Assembly: GCA_001596155.1 (NCBI GenBank)
Contig: CP014771.1
Span: forward strand, 2,170,001-2,234,000
Length of the DNA: 64,000 bases
Direction of reading: 5' to 3'
Origin: Hymenobacter psoromatis
Lineage (GTDB): Bacteria; Bacteroidota; Bacteroidia; Cytophagales; Hymenobacteraceae
Below the pieces are notes generated by a model. That model was not told the origin of the DNA and did no database searches. It saw only the letters and a list, made by a program, of their open reading frames with translations. The position numbers were made by a program, and so were the translations under genes. This document shows, one piece after another, positions 43,495 to 52,515 of this stretch (positions are counted from its first letter, which is position 1; each line of letters starts with the position of its first letter).

Positions 43495-43962
43495 ATGTCG
43501 CGCCGCCCCTACCCTACCCCTCACCGTTTGCTCAGCGCCTTGTTGGCGCTGCTGGTGCTGGCTACGTCGGTGGGCCTCACGGCCGAGCGGCATCGCTGCC
43601 GCATCAGCGGGCGCAGCACGGTGGCGCTGTCGCTGCCGGGGCTGGCGCAACCGCAGTCGGATGCGCCCACCAAGCGGGGCCAGGCTTGCGGCAAGCGCCG
43701 CGCCGACGGCTGCTGCGACGTGAGCCACTCGCAGCACAAGCTCAATGCCCAGAGCGCGGACGCCGGCCTGGCCAAGTGGCTGCCTGCTGCGTCGCCGGCC
43801 CTACCCCCGGCTTTGCTGCCAATCCCTTTGTGGACGGGCAAGCTCGTCGCCGCGCCGCTGGCGGTGGGTGTGGCCGTGGGCACGGCGGCCAACTCGTCGC
43901 CGCCCGGTGCGGCGCGGGCGGGGCGCGTGCTACTGGCGCGTCACTGCACGCTTATCGTCTAG
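43495..43962 (+). CDS. Small exported Cys/His-rich protein (HYC_CC_PP-like)
   Basis: Protein of 155 residues with an N-terminal hydrophobic segment (about 11-30), then RHRCR (Cys35), Cys65, a CC pair (73-74) with DVSHSQHK (His78, His81), and a Pro-rich PALPPALLP stretch. The order H-x-C, CC, PP resembles the HYC_CC_PP family of small Bacteroidota proteins encoded next to TonB-dependent receptors, and that arrangement is seen here. The Cys/His pattern suggests metal binding, copper being the likeliest. The family assignment is tentative. Confidence 0.7.
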   Translation: MSRRPYPTPHRLLSALLALLVLATSVGLTAERHRCRISGRSTVALSLPGLAQPQSDAPTKRGQACGKRRADGCCDVSHSQHKLNAQSADAGLAKWLPAASPALPPALLPIPLWTGKLVAAPLAVGVAVGTAANSSPPGAARAGRVLLARHCTLIV

Positions 43963-44040
43963 CTTTTTCTGACAACTACCGACTTGGCTTGGGGCCAGGC
44001 GGGTTTTTTGTGTTTCAGAAACAGCTAACTACCAGACGAT

Positions 44041-46380
44041 ATGAACCGTGCGAGCGGCTATAGTCCGCGCCTTTTTTTATTCTTACTGAGCCTGGGCCTG
44101 CCGCTGTTGAGCCGCGCCCAAAGTGGCGCGGCCGTGCGCGGCGAGGTGCACGAAACCAGCGGCGTGGCCCCGCTGCCCGGCGCGGTGGTGCGCTGGCTGC
44201 TGCCGGCCGGGGCCAGCGGCCCCACCACCGCCACCGACGCGGCCGGCGCGTTCGTGCTGCCGTTTCCGGCGCAGGCCAGCCACCGCGTTATCGTGAGCGC
44301 GCTGGGCTACGCCGCCGACACGGTGGCCGTGCCCACCACCACTACTACCCCTTATTTGCGCATCAACCTGCGTGGCGGCGCGGCGCTCGGCGACGTGACC
44401 GTGACGGCGCGGGCGCTGGCCTACTCGGCCAAGTCGGTGAGCAGCATGCAGACTATCAGCGCCCACGACCTCACCAAATCGGCCTGCTGCAACCTGGCCG
44501 AGAGCTTCGAAACCAACGCCGCCGTGGAGGTGAGCACTTCCGATGCCGTGAGCGGGGCCAAGCAGATTCAGCTGCTGGGCCTCGACGGGGCGTATTCGCT
44601 GCTGACCATTGACAACCAGCCGGCCCTGCGCGGGCTGTCGGCTCCCTACCGGCTGGGCTACCTGGCGGGGCCGTGGATTGGCAGCATCGACATCATTAAA
44701 GGCATGGGTTCGGTGGTGAATGGCTACGAGGGCATCTCGGGCCAGGTCAATATTCAGCTCAAAGAGCCCGACCTCACCGACCAGCTTTTGCTGAATGCCT
44801 ACGTGAATGACCTGGGCAAATTTGACCTGAACGCGGTGGCTTCGCAGCGCTTCAATAAGAAGTGGAGCAACGTGCTGCTGCTGCACAACGATTACCTGGG
44901 CAACCGCGTGGACCGCAACGGCGACGGTTTTCTGGACCTGCCGCTGACCAACCAGCTCAACGCCTACGACAAGGTGAAGTATAAGTCGGGCACCGGCCTG
45001 GTGGCCGAGCTGGGGGTAGGGGCCATTCGGGAAACGCGGCAGGGCGGGCAGGTGGGCTTTCGGGAGGGCGGGGCCGACGCCTACCGCGCGGCCTACGGCA
45101 CCAGCCAGACCACCCACCGCTACACGGCCCAGGCGCGCACCTCATATACCTGGCCGGGCCGGCCGTTTCAGAGCCTGGGCCTGCTGGTGAACGGCACGAG
45201 TCATGATTTTACCTCAACGTATTCATACCGGCAGGACACCGGGCCGCGCCAGTACGACGGCCACCAGAACACCGGCCAGGCTACCCTGCTGTTTCAGAGC
45301 GTGCTAGGCGACACGCGCCACACCTACCGCACGGGCCTGAGCTTTTTGTACGATGACTACCGCGAGCACCTCGGCGACGGCCGCTCGTACCTCACCGACA
45401 CGCCCGCCATCGTGGATGCGCGCGAAAACCGCCGCCGCACCGAGCGCGTGCCCGGTGCCTTTGCCGAATACACCTACAACAACGCCCACAACCTGACCGC
45501 CGCGCTGGGCCTGCGCACCGACTACCACAACCTCTACGGCTGGCAGGTGACGCCGCGCTTCAACCTGAAATATGACGTGGCGCCGGCCACCGCGCTGCGC
45601 GTGTCGGCGGGCAAGGGCTTCCGGGTGCCCAACCCGATTGCCGACAACGCGGCCATGCTGGCCAGCGCCCGCGAGTTCTACATCGGCCCCAACCTGCGCC
45701 CCGAAACGGCCTGGAACCTAGGCGGTTCGCTCACGCACTACGTCCAGGTGCTGGGCCGGCCGGCCACGCTGGTGCTTGACTATTACGACACGGTATTCAA
45801 GAACCAGCTGGTGGCTGACATGTACACCAGCCCGCAGTTTATCATTCTCGAAAACCTGGAGCCCGGCGCGCGCTCCTTTGCCCGCAGCGCGCAGGCCGAG
45901 GTGCAGGCCGAGCCGCTCAAGGGCCTGCAGGTGAAGGCCGCCTACAAGTGGCTCGACGTGCGCAGCACCTACGCCGGCCAGCTCCTGCCCAAGCCCCTGA
46001 CGCCCCAAAACCGCGCCTTCCTGAACCTGGGCTACGCCTCGGCCTTCGATAAGTGGCGCGCCGACCTCACGGTGCAGTGGTACGGCACCCGCCCGCTGGC
46101 CCACCTGCCCGCCGATGGCACGGGCGGCGGCCATATGCACGGCACCGGCACCGCCGGCCTGGCCTATGCCCCGCGCTATGCCGTGGTCAACACCCAGATT
46201 ACCCGCGCCTTCAAGCGCCTGGAGGTGTATGCGGGCGTCGAAAACCTCACCAATTTCCGCCAGCCTGACCCCATCCAAAATGCCGCTACCCCCTTCAGCA
46301 GCGGCTTCGACGCGGCAATGGTGTGGGGACCGGTGTACGGCCGCCTGACCTACGCCGGCCTGCGCTACCGCATCGAGTAG
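44041..46380 (+). CDS. TonB-dependent receptor, probably metal-related
   Basis: Outer-membrane receptor of 779 residues with a signal peptide (about 1-26), an N-terminal carboxypeptidase-regulatory-like domain (about 30-112), a plug (VSSMQTISAHDLTKSACCNL to GYEGISGQVNIQL) and a beta-barrel ending in YAGLRYRIE. There is no STN domain and no SusD partner, so it is not a glycan importer. The CC pair at 149-150 in the plug, with the Cys-rich small protein before it and an HMA protein after it, points to a metal such as copper. Its TAG stop is the outer edge of a perfect palindrome. Confidence 0.92.
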   Translation: MNRASGYSPRLFLFLLSLGLPLLSRAQSGAAVRGEVHETSGVAPLPGAVVRWLLPAGASGPTTATDAAGAFVLPFPAQASHRVIVSALGYAADTVAVPTTTTTPYLRINLRGGAALGDVTVTARALAYSAKSVSSMQTISAHDLTKSACCNLAESFETNAAVEVSTSDAVSGAKQIQLLGLDGAYSLLTIDNQPALRGLSAPYRLGYLAGPWIGSIDIIKGMGSVVNGYEGISGQVNIQLKEPDLTDQLLLNAYVNDLGKFDLNAVASQRFNKKWSNVLLLHNDYLGNRVDRNGDGFLDLPLTNQLNAYDKVKYKSGTGLVAELGVGAIRETRQGGQVGFREGGADAYRAAYGTSQTTHRYTAQARTSYTWPGRPFQSLGLLVNGTSHDFTSTYSYRQDTGPRQYDGHQNTGQATLLFQSVLGDTRHTYRTGLSFLYDDYREHLGDGRSYLTDTPAIVDARENRRRTERVPGAFAEYTYNNAHNLTAALGLRTDYHNLYGWQVTPRFNLKYDVAPATALRVSAGKGFRVPNPIADNAAMLASAREFYIGPNLRPETAWNLGGSLTHYVQVLGRPATLVLDYYDTVFKNQLVADMYTSPQFIILENLEPGARSFARSAQAEVQAEPLKGLQVKAAYKWLDVRSTYAGQLLPKPLTPQNRAFLNLGYASAFDKWRADLTVQWYGTRPLAHLPADGTGGGHMHGTGTAGLAYAPRYAVVNTQITRAFKRLEVYAGVENLTNFRQPDPIQNAATPFSSGFDAAMVWGPVYGRLTYAGLRYRIE

Positions 46381-46498
46381 CGCGAACTTTCCAGTTCGTG
46401 CGCGAGCGCCAGCGAGCATCCCGCGCAAGTAGGCGTTCGCGCTAAGTGGCGCGGGATGCTCGCTGGCGCTCGCGCACGAACTGGAAAGTTCGCGCTAC
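46377..46498. repeat. Perfect 50-bp-arm palindrome after the TonB receptor gene
   Basis: Arms 46377-46426 and 46449-46498 are exact reverse complements with a 22-nt loop. The arm begins GTAGCGCGAACTTTCCAGTT, and its TAG is the stop codon of the receptor gene. A single decayed arm of the same family lies at 55504-55545. It may separate the receptor message from the HMA gene. Confidence 0.97.
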
Positions 46499-46540
46499 TT
46501 CTCTCGCAACTTATTTCTTCTTTATTTTCTTTTTGATTTC

Positions 46541-46912
46541 ATGAAAGCTCTCGCATTTTCCCTGCTCACGCTGCTGGGCACCGGCACCGCCGCCCTGGCC
46601 CAAACCGCCCCCGTGGCCGCCACAACCGCTAAAAAAGGCACCGAGATGGTGCAGTTCAAGACCTCAGCCGTGTGCGATATGTGCAAGGCGCGCCTCGAAA
46701 AAAGCCTGGCCTACGAAAAAGGCGTGCAGGCCGCCAACCTCGACGTGCCCAGCAAAGTACTGACCGTCACCTACAACCCGGCCAAAACCACGCCCGACGC
46801 CCTGCGCGCCGCCGTGCAGAAAACCGGCTACGACGCCGACCAGCTCACCGCCGACGCCCGCGCCTACGACCGCCTGCCCGACTGCTGCAAGAAAACAACC
46901 GCTACCCACTAA
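46541..46912 (+). CDS. Periplasmic heavy-metal-associated (HMA) domain protein
   Basis: Small metal-binding protein of 123 residues with a signal peptide (MKALAFSLLTLLGTGTAALA). The HMA fold is indicated by the CDMC motif (Cys45, Cys48) after FKTSAV, then the LEKSLAYEKGVQAANLDV and VTYNPAKTTPDALRAAVQKT segments (residues 52-92). A second CC pair lies near the C-terminus (PDCCKK). It resembles MerP/CopZ-type carriers located in the periplasm, and with the upstream receptor it forms a metal-handling set. Confidence 0.92.
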   Translation: MKALAFSLLTLLGTGTAALAQTAPVAATTAKKGTEMVQFKTSAVCDMCKARLEKSLAYEKGVQAANLDVPSKVLTVTYNPAKTTPDALRAAVQKTGYDADQLTADARAYDRLPDCCKKTTATH

Positions 46913-46914
46913 AT

Positions 46915-47033
46915 CACGGATTACGCGGATTTTAAACGGATTTCACGGATTTTGTGGACGATTAATACTCGCAGAGCCTACGTAAATCGTCCACAAAATC
47001 CGTGAAATCCGTTTAAAATCCGTGTAATCCGTG
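46915..47033. repeat. 49-bp-arm palindrome between the HMA gene and rlmF
   Basis: Arms 46915-46963 and 46985-47033 are reverse complements with one mismatch and a 21-nt centre. The arm begins CACGGATTACGCGGATTTTA. It belongs to the AATCCGTG class that also forms 40149-40382. It begins 2 bp after the TAA stop of the HMA gene and ends 12 bp before the rlmF start. Confidence 0.96.
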
Positions 47034-47044
47034 GTCTTTTTTGA

Positions 47045-48031
47045 ATGATGAAAAACCCGCCTACCCCCCTGCCCGCCGGCAAAGACCAGCTGCACCCGCG
47101 CAGCCGCCACCGCGACCGCTACGATTTTGCTCAGCTTGTGCGCAGCAGCCCCACGCTGGCCGCCTTTGTGCGGGATAATGAGTTTGGGGAAGCCTCCATC
47201 GACTTTGCCGCCCCGGCCGCCGTGAAGGCGCTGAACCAAGCGCTGCTGCGGCACTTTTATGGCGTGGCGCACTGGGATATTCCGGCCGACTACCTGTGCC
47301 CGCCCATTCCGGGCCGGGCCGATTACGTGCATTATCTAGCTGATTTACTGGCTACTAGCAACCTCGGGATTATTCCGGGGGGTAGGGCGGTGCGGCTGCT
47401 CGATATTGGCGTGGGTGCCAACTGCATTTACCCCATCATCGGGCACCGTGAATACGGCTGGCGCTTCGTGGGGACCGATACCGACGCCGTGGCCCTGCGC
47501 GCCGCCAAAAATATCGTGGCCGCCAATCCCGAGCTGGCCGGTACCATCGACTGCCGCTTGCAACCCGACCCGGCGCACGTGCTGAAAGGCATTATCAACC
47601 CCGGCGAGGTGTTCGACGCCACCATCTGCAACCCGCCCTTCCACGCCTCAGCGGCCGAGGCGGCGGCCAGCACCCAGCGCAAAGTGGCTAACCTGGGCCA
47701 CGCCCGGCGCGCTGCCCCCGTGCGCAACTTTGGGGGCCAGGCCAATGAGCTATGGTCGCCCGGCGGCGAGGAAGAATTCGTGCGCCGGCTCGTGGCCGAA
47801 AGCCGGCAGTTCGCCCGCAGCTGCTACTGGTTTACTACCCTCATCTCCAAAAAAACGACGCTGCTCAGCATACAGTACTTCCTCAAGCAAGCCGAAGCGG
47901 TGGAGGTGCGCACCATTGAAATGGCGCAAGGCCAGAAGAAAAGTCGCTTCGTAGCCTGGACTTTTCTAACCGAAGAGGAGCAGGCGACCTGGCGCGCCAC
48001 GCGCTGGGAATCAGTTAAGAGTTTAAAGTGA
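47045..48031 (+). CDS. rlmF: 23S rRNA (adenine(1618)-N6)-methyltransferase RlmF
   Basis: SAM-dependent rRNA methyltransferase that acts on A1618 of 23S rRNA. It has about 328 residues. Motifs are LHPRSRHRDRYDFAQL at the N-terminus, DYLCPPIPGRADYVHYLADL, SAM motif LDIGVGANCIYP, catalytic ATICNPPFHAS, and YWFTTLISKKTTL near the end. ATG codons at 47045 and 47048 are both possible. The last residues (SVKSLK, stop TGA) are encoded by an inverted repeat that starts at 48013, so the native C-terminus was probably different. It converges with crtW. Confidence 0.96.
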   Translation: MMKNPPTPLPAGKDQLHPRSRHRDRYDFAQLVRSSPTLAAFVRDNEFGEASIDFAAPAAVKALNQALLRHFYGVAHWDIPADYLCPPIPGRADYVHYLADLLATSNLGIIPGGRAVRLLDIGVGANCIYPIIGHREYGWRFVGTDTDAVALRAAKNIVAANPELAGTIDCRLQPDPAHVLKGIINPGEVFDATICNPPFHASAAEAAASTQRKVANLGHARRAAPVRNFGGQANELWSPGGEEEFVRRLVAESRQFARSCYWFTTLISKKTTLLSIQYFLKQAEAVEVRTIEMAQGQKKSRFVAWTFLTEEEQATWRATRWESVKSLK

Positions 48032-48085
48032 AGAGTTAAAATACAGTCTGAACTGATTTTAGCTCTTCACTTTTAACTCTTAACT
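48013..48085. repeat. 29-bp-arm inverted repeat between convergent rlmF and crtW
   Basis: Arms 48013-48041 (AGTTAAGAGTTTAAAGTGAA and nine more) and 48057-48085 pair with two mismatches and a 15-nt loop. The left arm holds the end of rlmF. Lying between convergent genes with T-rich ends on both sides, it could work as a bidirectional terminator. It is related to the inner repeat at 41756-41944. Confidence 0.88.
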
Positions 48086-48091
48086 CTCAAC

Positions 48092-48835
48092 TCACTTAGT
48101 CCGCCACAGGCGCCACCAGGGTAGGTAGGGCTGGTCGTGGTGCTCGTAGTGGTAGCCGAAAAAGTAGCAGCTCGCGAAGGCCCAGACGTGGTGCCGCAGC
48201 TGGCTGCGCGACTTGTGCTTGTTGTCTGCTTCGTGTTCGCCGCGGTGCGGCAGGTAGGTGCCGAAAAAGAATAATTGCAGCGTGGCCAGGATGGCCGGCA
48301 CCATCCAGAAGGCGATGACATTGGCCTGCGGAAACCAGATTTTCAGCACGTTATACGTGGCGGCCATCGCCAGCACCTGCCACCAGGTCACGTAGTTCCA
48401 GGCGAAGCGTAGCAGCCAGGGCAGGAAGCCGGGGTGGTCAGTGGGGTGAAAATCGGGGTCGGCCTCGGTGCCCACGTGGCGGTGGTGGTCGTGGTGCTTG
48501 GGCAGCTGGTTTGGAAACCAGTTGTAGGCAAACAGCAGCGCGCACACCGTACCGATGGCATTATTCAGGCGCTTATTGGGGCTCACCACGCCGTGCATGG
48601 CATCGTGCGCCGTGATGTAAATACCAGTGTATAAGTGCGTTTGCACCAGCGCCAGCAGGTAGGGCGCGGGCGAGTGCCAATCGGGCCGGTAGCCGGCCAG
48701 CAGAAACGCCAGCAGCCCGGCCCAGCTCAGCATAATGAGCGCCGCCGACACTACCCCCTTGCCGGCCAGTGGCGCGGGCGCCACGCGGGCGGGCAGCGGG
48801 GCAATAAGTTGGGCGGACTGGCTGAGCATGGGCAA
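48092..48835 (-). CDS. crtW: Beta-carotene ketolase CrtW
   Basis: Membrane di-iron oxygenase that adds 4-keto groups to beta-ionone rings (echinenone, canthaxanthin, astaxanthin). It has 247 residues. Histidine motifs are HDAMHG, HHDHHRHVGTEADPDFH, GTYLPHRGEH and YHYEHHDQPYLPWW, and the pattern, length and C-terminal HEHHDQP-like ending fit CrtW rather than a fatty-acid desaturase. It is separated from crtB, crtI and crtZ by several kilobases, so the ketocarotenoid pathway is split across the region. Confidence 0.9.
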   Translation of the reverse strand: MPMLSQSAQLIAPLPARVAPAPLAGKGVVSAALIMLSWAGLLAFLLAGYRPDWHSPAPYLLALVQTHLYTGIYITAHDAMHGVVSPNKRLNNAIGTVCALLFAYNWFPNQLPKHHDHHRHVGTEADPDFHPTDHPGFLPWLLRFAWNYVTWWQVLAMAATYNVLKIWFPQANVIAFWMVPAILATLQLFFFGTYLPHRGEHEADNKHKSRSQLRHHVWAFASCYFFGYHYEHHDQPYLPWWRLWRTK

Positions 48836-48978
48836 CGGGGCACCCCAGGTGGGGACTAGGCAAATAACACTTCACAAACTAATTTGTCGGCTGAAAGATG
48901 CAGAAGTTTGCTCGAAATCTTGCCGCTTCCCGCCTGGCTACTACGTTTGCCCCGCGCTTGTCCTTTTCCCACCTGCCC

Positions 48979-50835
48979 ATGTCCCTACCCCCCCCGGCCC
49001 GCTTGCTCTCGGTGCTGCTCTTTGCTTTTGGCCTGCTGGCTGGCCCCGCCCGTGCCCAGTCGGGGCTGATTCAAAACGCCGCCGCGCGCCGCGTGCTCAG
49101 CCTCAACGGCAGCTGGAACTACATCATCGACCCCTACGAAAACGGCTTCTACAACTACCGGCGAGAGCCCTTCGACGAGTCAAAATCAGGCAAGGGTGGC
49201 TATTATGACAACCAGAAAGCCAGCAGCGCGCAGGAGTCGGAATTGATTGAGTATAACTTCGATAAGTCGGCCACGCTGCAAGTGCCGGCCGATTGGAACT
49301 CGCAGGATGACAAGCTTTTGTATTACGAAGGCACCATTTGGTACAAGAAGAATTTTACGCTGAAACCCCAGCCGGGCAAGCGGTATTTTCTGTATTTTGG
49401 GGCCGTGAACTACGAGGCGCACGTGTACCTCAACGGCAAAAAGCTGGGCATGCACCGCGGCGGCTTCACGCCCATTCAGTATGAAATTACCGACCGACTG
49501 AGCGCCAGCGGCGATAATTTCGTGGTGGTGAAGGCCGACAACACCCGCCACGCCGACGCCGTGCCCACCCTCAACACCGATTGGTGGAACTACGGCGGCC
49601 TCACCCGCGACGTGTACGTGGCCGAAACGCCCGGCACCTTCATCAAAGACTACGAGGTGCAACTGGCCAAAGACGCGCCAACCACGCTGGCCGGCTACGT
49701 GCAGCTGAGCGGGGGGGGTAGGGCCGGCCAAACCGTGACGCTGAGCATCGCGGAAGCCGGCATCCGGCAGACGCTGACGACCGATACCGCCGGCCGCGCC
49801 ACCTTCCGGTTTTCGGCCAAGAAGCTGCAACTGTGGTCGCCGCAAAGCCCTAAGCGCTACGCTGTAAGCCTGAGCAGCGGCGGCGACGTAGTGCAGGATA
49901 AAATTGGTTTCCGCACTATTCAGACGCGGGGCCAGGACATTTTGCTGAACGGCAAATCGACGTTTTTGCGCGGCATTTCCATTCATGATGAAAACCCGCT
50001 GATACCGGGCCGGGCGCGCAGCGAGGGCGACCTGCGCATGTTGCTCACCTGGGCTAAAGAGCTGGGCTGCAATTACGTGCGCCTGGCTCACTACCCCCAC
50101 AACGAGCTGATGCTGCGCCTGGCCGACGAGATGGGCCTGCTCGTGTGGGCCGAGGTGCCGGTGTACTGGACCATTGCCTGGGAAAACCCCGCCACCTATC
50201 AAAACGCCGAAACCCAGCTCACGGACCTCATCAGCATCGGAAAAAACCGCGCCAGCATCATCATCTGGTCGGTGGGCAACGAGACGCCGCTGAGCGAGCC
50301 GCGCCTGAAATTCATGACCAGCCTGGTCAAAAAAGCGCGCTCCCTGGACGATACCCGCCTGCTGGCCGCCGCCCTGGAACTGCATCAGGAGGGCACCGTG
50401 CTGCGCGTGGACGACCCGCTGGGCGAATACCTCGACCTAACGAGCTTCAACGAGTACGCCGGCTGGTACATGGGTTCGCTCGATGATATTACGAAGTTTC
50501 GCTTTGATATCAAATACCATAAGCCCGTCATCATCAGCGAGATGGGGGGTAGCGCGCTGGGCGGCTACCACGGCGACGCCCACACCCGCTGGACCGAGGA
50601 ATACCAGGCCGCCCTCTACCAAAACCAGTTCCAGATGCTGAGCGGCATTTCGGGCCTGCGCGGCATGACGCCCTGGATACTGGCCGACTTCCGCGCCACC
50701 CGCCGCCAGCACCCGGTGTACCAGAACGGCTTCAACCGCAAGGGCTTGATTTCCAACACCGGCCAGAAGAAAAAAGCCTTTTTCGTGTTGCAGGAATACT
50801 ACCGCCAGCAGGCCGCCAAATACGAAAGCAAGTAA
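48979..50835 (+). CDS. Exported GH2-family beta-glucuronidase/galactosidase-like enzyme
   Basis: Glycoside hydrolase family 2. From the ATG at 48979 the protein has 618 residues with a signal peptide (MSLPPPARLLSVLLFAFGLL, cleavage near ARAQ). An in-frame start at 48898 would add 27 residues before the signal and is less likely. It has an N-terminal sugar-binding jelly-roll (LNGSWNYIIDPY, WYKKNFTL), an immunoglobulin-like middle, and a TIM barrel with acid/base Glu435 in WSVGNETP and nucleophile Glu521 in PVIISEMGGS. The SEMGG context is seen in beta-glucuronidase-like members. It stands alone, not in the polysaccharide locus. Confidence 0.9.
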   Translation: MSLPPPARLLSVLLFAFGLLAGPARAQSGLIQNAAARRVLSLNGSWNYIIDPYENGFYNYRREPFDESKSGKGGYYDNQKASSAQESELIEYNFDKSATLQVPADWNSQDDKLLYYEGTIWYKKNFTLKPQPGKRYFLYFGAVNYEAHVYLNGKKLGMHRGGFTPIQYEITDRLSASGDNFVVVKADNTRHADAVPTLNTDWWNYGGLTRDVYVAETPGTFIKDYEVQLAKDAPTTLAGYVQLSGGGRAGQTVTLSIAEAGIRQTLTTDTAGRATFRFSAKKLQLWSPQSPKRYAVSLSSGGDVVQDKIGFRTIQTRGQDILLNGKSTFLRGISIHDENPLIPGRARSEGDLRMLLTWAKELGCNYVRLAHYPHNELMLRLADEMGLLVWAEVPVYWTIAWENPATYQNAETQLTDLISIGKNRASIIIWSVGNETPLSEPRLKFMTSLVKKARSLDDTRLLAAALELHQEGTVLRVDDPLGEYLDLTSFNEYAGWYMGSLDDITKFRFDIKYHKPVIISEMGGSALGGYHGDAHTRWTEEYQAALYQNQFQMLSGISGLRGMTPWILADFRATRRQHPVYQNGFNRKGLISNTGQKKKAFFVLQEYYRQQAAKYESK

Positions 50836-50952
50836 GTAGCCACTTAACCTTTTATCGGGAGCCGTTCGCTTCTGCGTCTTTTGCGCAAACTTCCGCGTCC
50901 TCCGCGGGCTAAAAACGCCTGGGCTGGGTTAAGGTACCACCGTCCTACCCCC

Positions 50953-51807
50953 TCAAAACCGCTCCAACGCGTCGCGTACCTGCTCCATCAGCCACATGGG
51001 CGTGCTGGTGGCCCCGCAGATGCCCACCGACTGGCCGGGCGCAAACCACGAGGGGCACAGCTGCTCGGTATTGGACACGAAATGCGTGCGCTCATTGGTG
51101 TCCTTGCACACTTGGTAGAGCACCTTGCCATTGGAGCTTTTGGTGCCCGACACGAACACCACCTGGTCGAACTGCGCCGCGAAGCGCCGCAGGGCCTCGT
51201 CGCGGTTGCTCACCTGCCGGCAGATAGTATCGTTGGCGTTGATATTATAGCCGCGCGCAATCAGCTCATTCTTAATACGATAGAAGGAATCCGTGCTCTT
51301 GGTCGTCTGGCTGTAAAGCGTGATGTTTGCGGGCAGCTCGTGGCGCAGCAGCTCATCGAGGCTTTCAAATACCACGGCTTCGCCGCCCGTCTGGCCCAGC
51401 AGGCCGAGCACTTCGGCGTGGCCGTGCTTGCCGTAGATGTAGATTTTTTCGCGGCGGTCGAAGCTGGTTTTAATGCGGTTCTGGAGCTTGAGCACCACCG
51501 GGCAGCTGGCATCGATGAGGGTCAGGTTGTTTTCCATCGCCCGCTGGTAGGTGCTGGGCGGCTCGCCGTGCGCCCGAATAAGCACCGCCTCGTCGCGCAG
51601 ACCGTGAAATTGCTCGTGGTCGATGATGCGTAAGCCCTTGTGTTCCAGGCGCTGCACTTCCTCATCGTTATGCACGATATCGCCCAGGCAGTACAAATAC
51701 CCCTGCTCTTCGAGCAAGTCTTCGGCCATCTGAATGGCGTAGATTACGCCAAAGCAGAAGCCGGAGTTAGGGTCAATACGAACGCTGAGGCGCAAACCAG
51801 ACTGCAT
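50953..51807 (-). CDS. ispH: 4-hydroxy-3-methylbut-2-enyl diphosphate reductase IspH
   Basis: Last enzyme of the MEP isoprenoid pathway, which makes IPP and DMAPP with an iron-sulfur cluster. It has 284 residues. The three cluster-binding cysteines are Cys18 (GFCFGV), Cys102 (DASCPVV) and Cys196 (TICRQVSNR). AVLIRAHGEPP and VSGTKSSNGKVLYQVC are also typical. It lies downstream of crtI and crtB in the same direction, linking precursor supply to carotenoid synthesis. Confidence 0.97.
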   Translation of the reverse strand: MQSGLRLSVRIDPNSGFCFGVIYAIQMAEDLLEEQGYLYCLGDIVHNDEEVQRLEHKGLRIIDHEQFHGLRDEAVLIRAHGEPPSTYQRAMENNLTLIDASCPVVLKLQNRIKTSFDRREKIYIYGKHGHAEVLGLLGQTGGEAVVFESLDELLRHELPANITLYSQTTKSTDSFYRIKNELIARGYNINANDTICRQVSNRDEALRRFAAQFDQVVFVSGTKSSNGKVLYQVCKDTNERTHFVSNTEQLCPSWFAPGQSVGICGATSTPMWLMEQVRDALERF

Positions 51808-51879
51808 ATCGCGAATCTAACCCGGAACCAAGCGAAAGGTTGTGCTTTCCGGTCCAAATTCTGCACTCTGCTTATCTGC

Positions 51880-52434
51880 CTACCCTTTCACGTGAGCCAA
51901 ACGCTGGGCCTCGTCGTCGCTCACGTGCCCCCGGCCCACCAAAAAGCCGCGCACCGTTTCAAAGGCCTCGGCATCCATGCCCGATTCGGGGTGCTGCAAG
52001 GCGGCATTCAGCAAGAAAGCTTTGTCCTCATCTACGTGCTTACTCAGACCCAGGAAAGGGGGTAGGTTGCTCTCGACGGAGAAGCGCAGGAAGCGGATTT
52101 CGGCGTTGTCGCCGTCGAGGCCCACGGCCTGGTCGAAGGTGCGAGCCGCCTGCTGCACGTAGGTAAGCTTGTTGAGCATCGACGCATCGCGGGCCTTAAT
52201 AGCCTCAGAAGCAGCCTTATAACCCAGCACCAGGGCATCCTGACCGGCATAGTCTTGCAGCAGGCTGTAGAATTTTTCGCCGGCCTGCTTGTCGGCGGCG
52301 GCTTGCTCGTAGTGGCGGCGCAGGGCGGCCGGCTGGTAGGGCGACATAGTGGAAATGCGAAGTGGAGGGCGGCCCGCCGCCCCAGAAGCCGCAGGCAGCG
52401 CGCTCAGCAGGGCAAAAACAAGCAGTCTTTTCAT
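51880..52434 (-). CDS. Hypothetical exported protein
   Basis: I do not recognise a function. From the ATG at 52434 it has 184 residues with a signal peptide (MKRLLVFALLSALPAASGAA). The rest is helical and charged, with repeated Ala/Lys/Asp helices resembling a tetratricopeptide-like fold (for example RTFDQAVGLDGDNAEIRFLR). It sits between crtB and ispH in the same direction, a position where a role in membrane or pigment handling is possible but unsupported. Confidence 0.75.
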   Translation of the reverse strand: MKRLLVFALLSALPAASGAAGRPPLRISTMSPYQPAALRRHYEQAAADKQAGEKFYSLLQDYAGQDALVLGYKAASEAIKARDASMLNKLTYVQQAARTFDQAVGLDGDNAEIRFLRFSVESNLPPFLGLSKHVDEDKAFLLNAALQHPESGMDAEAFETVRGFLVGRGHVSDDEAQRLAHVKG

Positions 52435-52515
52435 AGGCACAAAGCTAGGGGCAGCGTCGGTTGCCGCGCTGCCCACCCCAACGCCGGGCTGGCCCGCTTG
52501 GTGCCCTACCCCCCC

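Noticed and set aside
48092..48835. CrtW read as a fatty-acid desaturase
   Set aside because: The histidine motif set, 247-residue length and presence of crtB, crtI and crtZ nearby fit a beta-carotene ketolase better, although the two families are related.
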